From NCBI GenBank assembly GCA_050486545.1, contig JBJHDM010000034.1:1-34564 (forward strand): DNA of 34,564 bases. Reading direction: 5' to 3'. Of the stretch, positions 1 to 6,919 are shown one piece after another. A model generated the notes under the pieces. That model ran no database searches. It saw only the letters and a program-made list of their open reading frames with translations, and had not been told where the DNA came from. Source of the stretch: DAOMNN01 sp050486545 (GTDB lineage: Bacteria; Pseudomonadota; Gammaproteobacteria; Burkholderiales; Rhodocyclaceae). The stretch's first letter is position 1. Each line of letters begins with the position of its first letter. Position numbers and translations under genes: made by a program.

Positions 1-11
1 GCCTCCAGGAC

Positions 12-93
12 CAAGGGTGGATACGGCGTCCGGCGACTCACTCCCACCGAAGAGCGACTTCAGCGGGAGTGAGTGAATAATACAAGGGTGGAT
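12..93. repeat. Short direct repeat, REP-like region
   Basis: The 11-base word CAAGGGTGGAT occurs at 12-22 and again at 83-93, in the same orientation. It sits in a gene-free stretch next to three hairpins. This suggests part of an intergenic repeat family whose remaining copies lie upstream of the window or elsewhere in the genome. I see no other full copy in this window. Confidence 0.5.
36..74. repeat. REP-like hairpin 1
   Basis: ACTCACTCCC at 36-45 pairs perfectly with GGGAGTGAGT at 65-74. Inside it, GAAG (49-52) pairs with CTTC (58-61). There is no T-run after either arm, so it does not look like a standard intrinsic terminator. It is the first of three consecutive stem-loops downstream of the NlpC/P60 gene. 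Confidence 0.55.
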
Positions 94-116
94 TCGCGCC
101 GAAGGCGCAATCCACC
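87..116. repeat. REP-like hairpin 2
   Basis: GGTGGATT (87-94) pairs with AATCCACC (109-116), and an inner GCGCC/GGCGC stem closes a GAA loop. Hairpins of this GGTGGATT type are widespread intergenic repeats in proteobacterial genomes. Assignment to such a family is inference. Confidence 0.6.
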
Positions 117-140
117 GATGTGCGGGATGTAGCGCCGATT

Positions 141-164
141 GGCGGCTTGCTTCGCGAAGCCGCC
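141..164. repeat. REP-like hairpin 3
   Basis: GGCGGCTT (141-148) pairs with AAGCCGCC (157-164). The 3' flank reads CCGCCCTACG, an ending often seen on proteobacterial REP-like elements. It lies about 50 bases beyond the stop codon of the minus-strand NlpC/P60 gene. It could mark the 3' end of that transcript, though no T-run follows on the minus strand. Confidence 0.55.
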
Positions 165-212
165 CTACGCGTTCTGCGTACGGGATTGCCGTGCGGCGGA
201 CAGGGGTTCGGC

Positions 213-740
213 TCAGCCCCGGTCTTCCGGGATCAGGCGTCGTGCGCCGTTGAAGCGAGTGGTCCAGTAGCGGCCGGACATTTCGTCGACGCGAACCACA
301 CCACCGCTGGATGGAGCATGGAGAAAGCGCCCGTCACCCAGATAGATGCCGACGTGGGAAAAGGTGCGTCGCATCGTGTTGAAGAAGACCAGATCGCCCG
401 GGCGCAGTTCGTTGCGGTCGACCCGTTCGCCGAGTCGGGCCATGTCGCCGGTCGTTCGCGGCAACTCCAGTCCCGCTGCGGCGCGGAACACGCGCTGCAC
501 CAGCCCACTGCAGTCGAAGCCGGTTTCGGGAGAAGTGCCTCCTCGACGGTAGCGCACGCCAAGATAGCGCAGGCCGTAATCGATGAGTTCTTCCGCCTGG
601 TCCGCTGCGGACTCCAGTGCACGAACGGCACCCTCGCGAACGAAACGAGAGGTGTCGTTGGCCATGACCTGGCTCGCATGTCCGACCAGGAGTGCGGCGA
701 GCAGGGCGTTCAGGACGGTTCGGATCGCTTTCGGTGTCAT
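213..740 (-). CDS. Secreted NlpC/P60 family peptidase
   Basis: A 175-residue protein with an N-terminal hydrophobic segment (about residues 8-27) that reads as a signal peptide, with likely cleavage after Ala27. The NlpC/P60 domain follows (about 50-172). The catalytic Cys77 lies in FDCSGLV, His129 in SHVGIYLGDG, and the third polar residue His141 in FLHAPSSGG. All three family active-site positions are present, so activity is expected. NlpC/P60 enzymes usually cut peptide stems of peptidoglycan in the periplasm. There is no SH3b or LysM targeting domain. The ATG at 740 lacks a strong Shine-Dalgarno sequence and begins 22 bases after the stop of the DnaQ-fold gene, so it may be the last gene of a three-gene minus-strand operon. 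Its precise substrate cannot be told from sequence. Confidence 0.88.
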   Translation of the reverse strand: MTPKAIRTVLNALLAALLVGHASQVMANDTSRFVREGAVRALESAADQAEELIDYGLRYLGVRYRRGGTSPETGFDCSGLVQRVFRAAAGLELPRTTGDMARLGERVDRNELRPGDLVFFNTMRRTFSHVGIYLGDGRFLHAPSSGGVVRVDEMSGRYWTTRFNGARRLIPEDRG

Positions 741-762
741 CGTCGTTGCACGATTTCGGGCA

Positions 763-1404
763 TCATCGACCGCTCAAATGTCGGCGGGTTCGTTCCAGTT
801 CGATCAGATTCCGGGCGGAAACCAGGCCGCGCCGGAGCGCGCGCGCCTGGACCGCCAGCATCAGCAGTGCGATCGCATAGGCATCGCCCAGCGCGTGCTG
901 ACGGCGGAAGGTGTCGATGCCGAACACAGCGAGCCAGCTGGCGAGCTTCGTCGGCTGCTTCATGCGCTCGTCGAACAGTGCAGGCAACAGCCAGTAGAGA
1001 TCGAGCCACAGCCAGTCGGGCTCCACGCCCAGGTGCTGCTCGAATGCGTTTTCGAGGAGCACGCGGTTGAGGCTGGCGTTATATACCACAACCGGCCCTT
1101 GTGCGGTGAATTCGAGCAATCGACTCAGTGCCTCGACGGGCTGCTGGTCCAGTACCGCGTGAAAGCTCTTCTCGGGCCGCAGCGTACTGCCCTCGAGCGC
1201 GATGGCCGCGACGGCCAGCAGGCGGGCATTGGCCGGATCGGCCTCGGATGCCCCGGTATTCAGGATTACGTAGCGGGTCTCGAAATGGGGCTTTCCCGAA
1301 TCGGGTCGCGGCTGCTTCTGCCAGTCCGCCAGGGCCTCGCGCAGCTCCGAATCGAGAGTTTCCGTTGTCGGGCGGGTCGAAAGCAATCGGGAGAGCCAGT
1401 TCAT
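763..1404 (-). CDS. DnaQ-fold exonuclease-like protein with degenerate active site
   Basis: A 213-residue protein of the DEDDh 3'-5' exonuclease fold. The Exo III motif is intact (RRQHALGDAYA, His170 and Asp174). At the Exo I motif, where active members have D-x-E, the sequence reads ILNTGAS, with Asn49 and Gly51. At the Exo II position NASLNRVLL gives Asn113 instead of Asp. Three of the four metal-binding acids therefore appear replaced, so it is probably not a working nuclease and may act as a binding or scaffold domain. The ATG at 1404 overlaps the stop of the upstream signalling gene by four bases (ATGA), so the two are translationally coupled. An upstream in-frame extension has no support. 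Similar pairs of a cNMP/CBS/DUF294 protein with an exonuclease are known in Pseudomonas, usually beside an acetate-type symporter, which is not seen here. Confidence 0.8.
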   Translation of the reverse strand: MNWLSRLLSTRPTTETLDSELREALADWQKQPRPDSGKPHFETRYVILNTGASEADPANARLLAVAAIALEGSTLRPEKSFHAVLDQQPVEALSRLLEFTAQGPVVVYNASLNRVLLENAFEQHLGVEPDWLWLDLYWLLPALFDERMKQPTKLASWLAVFGIDTFRRQHALGDAYAIALLMLAVQARALRRGLVSARNLIELERTRRHLSGR

Positions 1405-3299
1405 AGCTGGTAGTCGAGCTTGATCCGGGTCTGCAGCTTGCGGGCCTGACGGAAGGCTTCGCGCAGGATCCGGCGATCCAGTTCGTTGAGCTCTTCGGGC
1501 TTGACCCGGTTGTCGCCAGGAGCTTCGTGCTCGGTTTCGATGTGCTGGGAGCGCAGTCGCAGCAACTGGATGAAGTGGAAGCCGTCGATGATCGCGGCGA
1601 GTTCTTCGGCCTGCATGCCGAGTTTCGCGCCGGCCTGGCGCAGTCGCTGCACGGTGCTGCTCGACGAGATGCCGGTGCGCAGGGCCAGGATCCTGGCCGC
1701 GTCGACGAACAGGCGGCTGCCGGATTTCTTGAGGTCGATCGTTCCATCGTCCTCGACCAGGAAGTCGCGGATGCGCCCGATCGGTGGTGCGGACTGGAGC
1801 GCGTTGGCCGCCATCATCCGCAGGAAGATCGAGTCGCTGCGCGCGGCCACGCTCAGCCATTCATGCAGGAGGTCGCCGAGTTTCTCGTTGCCGCACAGCA
1901 CCCGGTAGTCGAAGAAGATCGTTGCGTTGAGCAGGGCCTGTGGGTCGGGTTCGCGAATCCAAGAGCCGAAGCGTGTTTGCCATTCTTCGAGCGTCAGGCA
2001 CAGCTCGGGGTTGCCGGCCATGATGTTGCCCCGGCACAGCGGAAAGCCGCAGGCCGCAAGGGATTGGTTGACGTCCGAGGCGAAGGCGAGCAGGCGTTCG
2101 CGGAAGGGCTCGGGCGGTTCGGAATCGGGACACACGAAGATCAGGCCGTTGTCCTGGTCGGTGGACAGTGTCTGCTCGTGCCGGCCTTCCGAGCCGAAGG
2201 CGAGCCAGGCGTAATCCAGGTCGTGCAGGTCGTGCCGGTCCAGTTCCAGCTTGATGATCCGCCGCGTGAGTGCGTCGTTGAGGGCCGAAATGAACTGGGT
2301 CAGCTGTTCAGCCCCGATGCCCTGGGTGACGAGGCTCAGCGCCAGGGCGCGGATGTCCTTGCTTGCACGCTGCAGGGCCTCGATGTCGTTGGCGCCTTCG
2401 ATGCTTGCACGGATCTGTCGCAGGCCGATGCGCTGGAGCGAGAAAAGGTCGCGTTCGGAGATCACCCCCTTGACACTTCCCTGGCCGTCGACGACCAGCA
2501 GGTGGCGCACGGCATGCGTGGCCATCTCGAGCGCCGCATCATAGGCCGAGGCCGAGGCCGGCATCGCATGCGGCTGCGGTGTCATGACGTCGCGGATGGG
2601 TCGTTCGAGGTCGAAACCGGGGAGCACGATCCGGTGCAGGATGTCGCTCTGGGTGAGGATGCCCGCGGGCGTTCCGTCGGCTTCGGTGACGATCATGCAG
2701 CCGATGCGCAGCTCGGCCATCGTGGCGAGGGCCTGGCGGGTCGGCGTGTCGGGCTGCACGCACACCGGCCCGCGCTTGAGCAACTGACCGAGCGAGGCGG
2801 TCATCGTCTGTTGCTCCGCGGCCCGTTGCGAGAAGGTGGCCTGGAGCTGCTGGCGGGACTGGTTCAGCAGGCTGGCGATGTATCGCGTGCAGTAGAGGTG
2901 GAATTCCGGGCTGATTCGCATCAGCTCCAGGAAATCGTCCGCCGGCAACTGGAACACGTAGCTGTCTTCGACGGCGACGTAGCAGTTCGTCGAGGCCCGC
3001 TGCGCAGCGAGCGAGCCGATCGGAAAGCATTCGCCGGGACCGAGCGGAATCGTGGCGTAGTCCATCACCGCGGTCACCCCGGCCTGGCGCGCCTGGATCC
3101 TGCCTTGCTGGACGATGTACAGGTAGTGCGGCGGCCCCATCTCCGGGCCGAGGAGTTCGCTGCCCCGCACATGGAAGGCCAGCTCGACCTTGGCCGACAG
3201 GAACGCCAGCGCCTCCGGCTCGATCCGGTTGAACGGCGAAAAACGCTTGAGAAACGCAGCGTTCGCGCCGGCAAGCATTTCCGGGGCTGTCTCGGTCAT
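1401..3299 (-). CDS. cNMP-binding / CBS-pair / DUF294 nucleotidyltransferase-like protein
   Basis: A 632-residue multidomain protein. An N-terminal cyclic-nucleotide-binding-like domain (about 15-140) is followed by two CBS repeats (about 175-290). A DUF294 nucleotidyltransferase-like domain follows (about 330-470), with the GlnD-like signature LAFGSEGRHEQ and then STDQDNG (Gly369-Ser370, Asp381 and Asp383), and a DUF294 C-terminal helical domain ends the protein. No membrane segments. The architecture suggests a cytosolic sensor that binds nucleotides and may modify a partner; the target is unknown. I chose ATG 3299 because the encoded start fits the family. A TTG at 3359 is an alternative and has a GGAGG about 13 bases upstream. 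Its stop codon overlaps the next gene's ATG, so a function shared with the DnaQ-fold protein is likely. Confidence 0.88.
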   Translation of the reverse strand: MTETAPEMLAGANAAFLKRFSPFNRIEPEALAFLSAKVELAFHVRGSELLGPEMGPPHYLYIVQQGRIQARQAGVTAVMDYATIPLGPGECFPIGSLAAQRASTNCYVAVEDSYVFQLPADDFLELMRISPEFHLYCTRYIASLLNQSRQQLQATFSQRAAEQQTMTASLGQLLKRGPVCVQPDTPTRQALATMAELRIGCMIVTEADGTPAGILTQSDILHRIVLPGFDLERPIRDVMTPQPHAMPASASAYDAALEMATHAVRHLLVVDGQGSVKGVISERDLFSLQRIGLRQIRASIEGANDIEALQRASKDIRALALSLVTQGIGAEQLTQFISALNDALTRRIIKLELDRHDLHDLDYAWLAFGSEGRHEQTLSTDQDNGLIFVCPDSEPPEPFRERLLAFASDVNQSLAACGFPLCRGNIMAGNPELCLTLEEWQTRFGSWIREPDPQALLNATIFFDYRVLCGNEKLGDLLHEWLSVAARSDSIFLRMMAANALQSAPPIGRIRDFLVEDDGTIDLKKSGSRLFVDAARILALRTGISSSSTVQRLRQAGAKLGMQAEELAAIIDGFHFIQLLRLRSQHIETEHEAPGDNRVKPEELNELDRRILREAFRQARKLQTRIKLDYQL

Positions 3300-3556
3300 G
3301 GCGGGGCGTCGATGGAATGCAGGACCGATTATATCCACCGGAGTGCTGCTCGGCACCAACGAGACGCGTTCGCCTCCCCTCAGTCACGCTTTTGCCCAGC
3401 CGACCGATTGCTGGACGGCTGGTTCTGTCCCGATTGTCGTGCTCCTTCCAAACTGCGTCGCAAGCCGGCGATCGTGTCAGAATGGTTTGCCGTTCGAGTT
3501 CGTTTCTGGTGCGTTCTCGTGAGGTTTCCATGCTTTCTTCGCAATAAGGACGTTTC

Positions 3557-4045
3557 ATGAACCCAGGCAAGTTCGTTGTCGCCGCGTTCGCCGCGGTGCT
3601 CGCAGGTTGCACGGCCTACCATTCCCCCGGCTCGGCGGGTGAGGGGGCGTATGTTGAAGTCTGCCGGGCAACCTCGGAGCAGGAGATCGCGGCGTTGTTC
3701 GACCGGTGGAATGCTTCGCTGCAGACGGGCATGCCGCACAGGGTCGTGGAGAACTATGCCGGGGAGTCGATTCTCCTGCCCACGCTATCCGACAAGCCAC
3801 GCCTGACTCCGGAGGAGAAGGAAGACTATTTCCGGCATTTCCTGGAGGATAGGCCTGCGGGGCGGATCGATTTGCGCAGAATCGAGATCGGCTGCAACCG
3901 CGCGGTCGATGCCGGCCTCTACACGTTCACGTTCGCGAGGACAGGCGCCGTGGCCCATGCGCGCTACACCTTCACCTACCGCTGGGATGGTGCGCAGTGG
4001 CTGATCGGCGGTCACCATTCGTCTGCAATGCCGCAAGGGAAGTGA
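3557..4045 (+). CDS. Small lipoprotein with NTF2-like (CaMKII-association / SgcJ type) domain
   Basis: A 162-residue protein. The N-terminus is a short lipoprotein signal ending in the lipobox LAGC, with Cys18 as the lipidated residue. Residues about 40-160 resemble the NTF2-like/CaMKII-association fold: an opening helix with FDRWNASLQTG, then FTFARTGAVAHARYTFTYRW, and a C-terminal GGHHSSAMP. Proteins of this type are annotated as SgcJ/EcaC family or DUF4440-like and mostly lack a proven function; the pocket could bind a small ligand. The Shine-Dalgarno AAGGA lies six bases before the ATG. It stands alone between divergent neighbours. The 257 bases upstream hold no gene and no convincing promoter boxes. 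Confidence 0.75.
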   Translation: MNPGKFVVAAFAAVLAGCTAYHSPGSAGEGAYVEVCRATSEQEIAALFDRWNASLQTGMPHRVVENYAGESILLPTLSDKPRLTPEEKEDYFRHFLEDRPAGRIDLRRIEIGCNRAVDAGLYTFTFARTGAVAHARYTFTYRWDGAQWLIGGHHSSAMPQGK

Positions 4046-4100
4046 ATCGGGCCTGTGACCGGGAGCTGGTTCCTCGGGCTGGCTGTCGGACTCGGTAATC

Positions 4101-4138
4101 ACGATTTACGTTATTAATGCGATGCGTTATTATTCAGC
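4101..4138 (+). promoter_or_regulatory. Candidate higBA promoter/operator
   Basis: An AT-rich patch directly before higB. The word CGTTATTA occurs twice in direct orientation (4109-4116 and 4125-4132), 16 bases apart, which suits two HigA half-sites on one helical face region. TTTACG (4105-4110) and TATTAT (4129-4134) are 18 bases apart and could be -35/-10 boxes, but that would place the transcript start at or just beyond the higB ATG, implying a leaderless mRNA. Autorepression by HigA is known for the family; the binding site itself is inferred. Confidence 0.4.
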
Positions 4139-4417
4139 ATGATCAGGTCCTTCAAGTGTGCCGACACCGAAGCGCTGTCCAGAGGCGAGCGGGTCCGGCG
4201 ATTCGCAAACATCGCCGATGTGGCTCGACGAAAGCTCAGGCAGCTACAGATCGCCGGCCGTTTGGACGACTTGCGGGTGCCGCCTGGGAACAGGCTTGAA
4301 GCTCTCAAGGGGGATCGAGCTGGCCGGCACAGTATCCGCATCAATGATCAGTGGCGCGTCTGCTTCTGCTGGACCGAGGCAGGCGCCGAAGATGTCGAGA
4401 TCGTGGATTACCACTGA
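4139..4417 (+). CDS. higB: HigB/RelE-type toxin of toxin-antitoxin pair
   Basis: A 92-residue RelE-superfamily mRNA interferase, full length for HigB. The family features RVRRFANI, RRKLRQL, VPPGNRLEALKGDRAG and the C-terminal RINDQWRVCFCW are all present. The toxin cuts ribosome-bound mRNA and is neutralised by the HigA protein encoded 11 bases downstream. Toxin-first order is typical of higBA. The start at 4139 matches the usual MIRSFK opening of homologues, although no Shine-Dalgarno is visible. The cassette sits between a lipoprotein gene and the end of phoH and looks like a self-contained, possibly acquired unit. Confidence 0.93.
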   Translation: MIRSFKCADTEALSRGERVRRFANIADVARRKLRQLQIAGRLDDLRVPPGNRLEALKGDRAGRHSIRINDQWRVCFCWTEAGAEDVEIVDYH

Positions 4418-4428
4418 GAGAGTGAGAA

Positions 4429-4758
4429 ATGAGCAAGCTCAAGCCCGTTCTTCCTGGCGAACTCCTTCTGGAAGATTTCCTAAAGCCCATGGGCCTTAGC
4501 CAATACCGGCTGGCTAAGGAAATCGGTGTTCCTGCACAACGTATCGGCGATATCGTGCACGGCAAGCGTGCGGTCACAGCCGATACGGATCTGCGCCTCT
4601 GCCGTTTTTTCGGTCTGTCCAACGGATATTGGCTTCGTGCGCAGGCTGCTTACGATACCGAGATCGCCGAAAGAATGCTTGGCCCCGAGCTCGGAAAGAT
4701 CAAGCCATGGGCGCTGCATGTAGCCCGCGATGCCGGAAAGGACGTGAATCGAACCTGA
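4429..4758 (+). CDS. higA: HigA-type antitoxin, HTH DNA-binding
   Basis: A 109-residue XRE-family helix-turn-helix protein of the HigA group. The N-terminus has the signature HPGELLLEDFL-like stretch (here LPGELLLEDFLKPMG), followed by the HTH (LSQYRLAKEIGVPAQRIGDIVHGKRAVTADTDLRL, about residues 23-58), then GLSNGYWLRAQAAYD. It binds HigB and represses the shared promoter. A purine-rich GAGAGAGTGAG precedes the ATG. The C-terminal tail after residue about 90 is a little longer than in many HigA proteins and ends in a basic/polar stretch. Convergent with phoH. Confidence 0.92.
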   Translation: MSKLKPVLPGELLLEDFLKPMGLSQYRLAKEIGVPAQRIGDIVHGKRAVTADTDLRLCRFFGLSNGYWLRAQAAYDTEIAERMLGPELGKIKPWALHVARDAGKDVNRT

Positions 4759-4760
4759 TT

Positions 4761-4831
4761 CAGGGAAACTGTCGCTCCGGGGTCGAACAGTGCGGTGTCA
4801 CACGGAAGCGACGGGAGCGCCGTTATCCCTG
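4761..4831. repeat. Interrupted inverted repeat between convergent higA and phoH
   Basis: CAGGGA (4761-4766), six bases, CGCTCC (4773-4778) on the left mirror GGAGCG (4814-4819), six bases, TCCCTG (4826-4831) on the right. The spacing is symmetric and the intervening six bases do not pair well. The 35-base centre contains CGGGGTCGAAC (4778-4788), a word also found at 16433 and 16477. It may serve as a two-way transcription stop for the convergent genes, or mark the boundary of an inserted cassette. Confidence 0.45.
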
Positions 4832-4850
4832 AGTGATCAACGATTCTGGA

Positions 4851-6257
4851 TCAGAGCACTTCCGCCGCGTGGTCGGCCAGGCGCGAGCGTTCTCCGCGCT
4901 GCAGCGTGACGTGGCCCGAGTGGGCCCAGCCCTTGAAGCGGTCGACGACGAAGGTCAGGCCCGAGCTGCCCTCGGTGAGGTAGGGTGTGTCGATCTGGGC
5001 GATGTTGCCAAGGCAGACCACCTTGGTGCCGGGGCCGGCGCGCGTGATCAGCGTCTTCATCTGCTTGGGCGTGAGGTTCTGCGCCTCGTCGATGATGAGG
5101 AACTTGTTGATGAAGGTGCGCCCGCGCATGAAGTTGAGGCTCTTGATCTTGATGCGCGAGCGGATCAGGTCGCGCGTGGCGGCACGGCCCCATTCGCCGC
5201 CTTCCCCGGTGGTGCCGTTGAGCACGTCGAGGTTGTCCTCCAGCGCCCCCATCCACGGCGCCATCTTCTCTTCCTCGGTGCCGGGCAGGAAGCCGATGTC
5301 CTCTCCGACCGGCACGGTCACGCGAGTCATGATGATCTCGGAGTAGCGCTTGGTTTCCAGGACCTGGGTCAGTGCCGCCGCGAGCGTCAGCAGCGTCTTG
5401 CCGGTGCCCGCCTGGCCAAGCAGCGTGACGAAATCGATCTCCGGGTTCATCAGCAGGTTCATCGCGAAGTTCTGCTCGCGATTGCGGGCGGTGATGCCCC
5501 ACACGCCGTTCTTGGTATGGCCGTAGTCGGTGAGCGTTTCGAGCAGGACGGTCTTGCCCCGTTTCTCGCGCACCCAGGCCTGCAGCGGGTTGGGACCGTC
5601 CTGGTAGAGGAATTCATTGAGCAGGAGATCGGCGGACAGCGGACCTTCGATGCGGTAGTAAGTGCGGATTTCTTCCTTCCACGACTCCATGGACTTGCCA
5701 TGGGATTCCCAGAACGCTTCGTCGATCTGGCGCGACCCGGTGTACAGCAGGTCGCTGTCCTCGAGCACCTTGTCGTTGAAGTAGTCCTGCGCCTCCAGCC
5801 CCAGAGCGCGGGCCTTGATGCGCATGTTGATGTCCTTGGTGACCAGGATCACCGGGCGACCCGGGAAGTGCTCTGCCAGGTGCATGACGACGCCAAGGAT
5901 CTGGTTGTCGCCCTTGACCGTCGGAAGCGCCTCGGGAAGGTCGACGTGGATCGCCTCGGCCTGCAGGAACAGCTTGCCAGTGGCCATCCCGTGCGAAGGC
6001 TGGTCAAGCGGGATGCCTTCCTTGATCCCGGCCGTGCTGGAGGTGACGATGTCGTCCATCGTACGGCTGGCTTGCCGGGCGTTGCGCGCGACTTCGGACA
6101 TGCCCTTCTTGTTTGCGTCCAGTTCCTCAAGGGTCATGATCGGAACGAAGAGATCGTGCTCCTCGAAGCGGAACAGGCTCGTGGGGTCGTGCATCAGCAC
6201 GTTGGTGTCGAGGACGAAGAGCTTGCTTTCAGGGCGGCGTGCGGCGCGTTTGGGCAT
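4851..6257 (-). CDS. phoH: PIN-PhoH family protein (PhoH2-type RNase/ATPase)
   Basis: A 468-residue two-domain protein. The N-terminal PIN domain (about 11-150) keeps acidic residues Asp17 in LDTNVLMHDP, Glu45 in TLEELD and Asp142 in VTKDIN, as expected for a metal-dependent RNase. The C-terminal PhoH ATPase domain (about 255-460) has Walker A GQAGTGKT (281-288) and Walker B FLIIDEAQ with Asp390-Glu391. PIN-PhoH proteins studied in mycobacteria act as RNA helicase plus RNase; this one is the common proteobacterial homologue. It is transcribed after the bcp peroxiredoxin gene with a 27-base gap, so the two probably form an operon. No signal peptide. Confidence 0.93.
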   Translation of the reverse strand: MPKRAARRPESKLFVLDTNVLMHDPTSLFRFEEHDLFVPIMTLEELDANKKGMSEVARNARQASRTMDDIVTSSTAGIKEGIPLDQPSHGMATGKLFLQAEAIHVDLPEALPTVKGDNQILGVVMHLAEHFPGRPVILVTKDINMRIKARALGLEAQDYFNDKVLEDSDLLYTGSRQIDEAFWESHGKSMESWKEEIRTYYRIEGPLSADLLLNEFLYQDGPNPLQAWVREKRGKTVLLETLTDYGHTKNGVWGITARNREQNFAMNLLMNPEIDFVTLLGQAGTGKTLLTLAAALTQVLETKRYSEIIMTRVTVPVGEDIGFLPGTEEEKMAPWMGALEDNLDVLNGTTGEGGEWGRAATRDLIRSRIKIKSLNFMRGRTFINKFLIIDEAQNLTPKQMKTLITRAGPGTKVVCLGNIAQIDTPYLTEGSSGLTFVVDRFKGWAHSGHVTLQRGERSRLADHAAEVL

Positions 6258-6284
6258 TCTGGGGCGGGCTCCCGAAGGAAAGGG

Positions 6285-6749
6285 TCAGAGACTGCGGACG
6301 AAGGACAGGACTTCCTCGACATGTCCGGGCACCTTCACGCCGCGCCATTCGCGTGCGATCCGGCCTTGCTCGTCGAGGACGAAAGTGCTGCGTTCGATGC
6401 CGCGCACCTGTTTGCCATACATGTTTTTCATCTTGATGACATCGAAGGCCGAGCAGGCGACTTCCTCGGGGTCGGAGACGAGGTCGAAGGGCAGGTCGAG
6501 CTTGGCCTTGAAATTGCCGTGCGACTTCAGGCTGTCACGCGAAAGCCCGAATACCTCGCACCCGGCGTTGCGGAAGGCCTGGTAGTGGTCGCGGAAAGCC
6601 GTGGTTTCGTTGGTGCAGCCCGGCGTGTTGTCCTTGGGATAGAAGTAAAGAACCACACGGGTGCCGCGCAGTGCGGACAGACTCACCGTCCGGTCGTCGG
6701 TGGCGGGCAGGGTGAAATCGGGGGCAGGGGGACGTTCGCCGGGGCGCAT
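6285..6749 (-). CDS. bcp: Bcp/PrxQ-type thioredoxin-dependent peroxiredoxin
   Basis: A 154-residue cytosolic peroxiredoxin. The peroxidatic Cys45 lies in PKDNTPGCTNE, after the PxxxT/S-xxC-type loop, and Arg115 in RGIERSTFVLD probably corresponds to the conserved active-site arginine. The usual CxxxxC resolving cysteine five residues later is absent (Thr50). Other cysteines are Cys64 and Cys99, so it may be a 1-Cys or an alternative 2-Cys enzyme. It reduces peroxides and organic hydroperoxides using thiol donors. It is upstream of and probably co-transcribed with phoH. The ATG at 6749 gives a normal family length. Confidence 0.93.
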   Translation of the reverse strand: MRPGERPPAPDFTLPATDDRTVSLSALRGTRVVLYFYPKDNTPGCTNETTAFRDHYQAFRNAGCEVFGLSRDSLKSHGNFKAKLDLPFDLVSDPEEVACSAFDVIKMKNMYGKQVRGIERSTFVLDEQGRIAREWRGVKVPGHVEEVLSFVRSL

Positions 6750-6919
6750 TCGGGCATCCTCGTTCTTGTTCGGTTCCGGATCGGAGCGTAGCGGAGATTC
6801 GACGACTTTGACAGTCGATCGCGCAAGGGGGTTGCCCGGACCGGTTCGGGAGCGCCGAGACCGTTGCAGCCCGATCGGTTATCATGCCCCGCTTTCGAGC
6901 GTGTATCGGGATTCGAAGC

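Noticed and set aside
1527..3560. Long open frame of about 680 codons opposite the cNMP/CBS/DUF294 gene
   Set aside because: It lies antisense to a gene with clear domains. GC-rich coding DNA often leaves the opposite strand open; the translation has no recognisable domain.
4833..6791. Long open frame antisense to phoH and bcp
   Set aside because: Spans two well-supported genes and the gap between them; composition is the mirror of their codons and no motif is present.
6808..6836. TTGACA upstream of uppP as a sigma-70 promoter
   Set aside because: No acceptable -10 lies 16-18 bases downstream (GTTGCC at 17).
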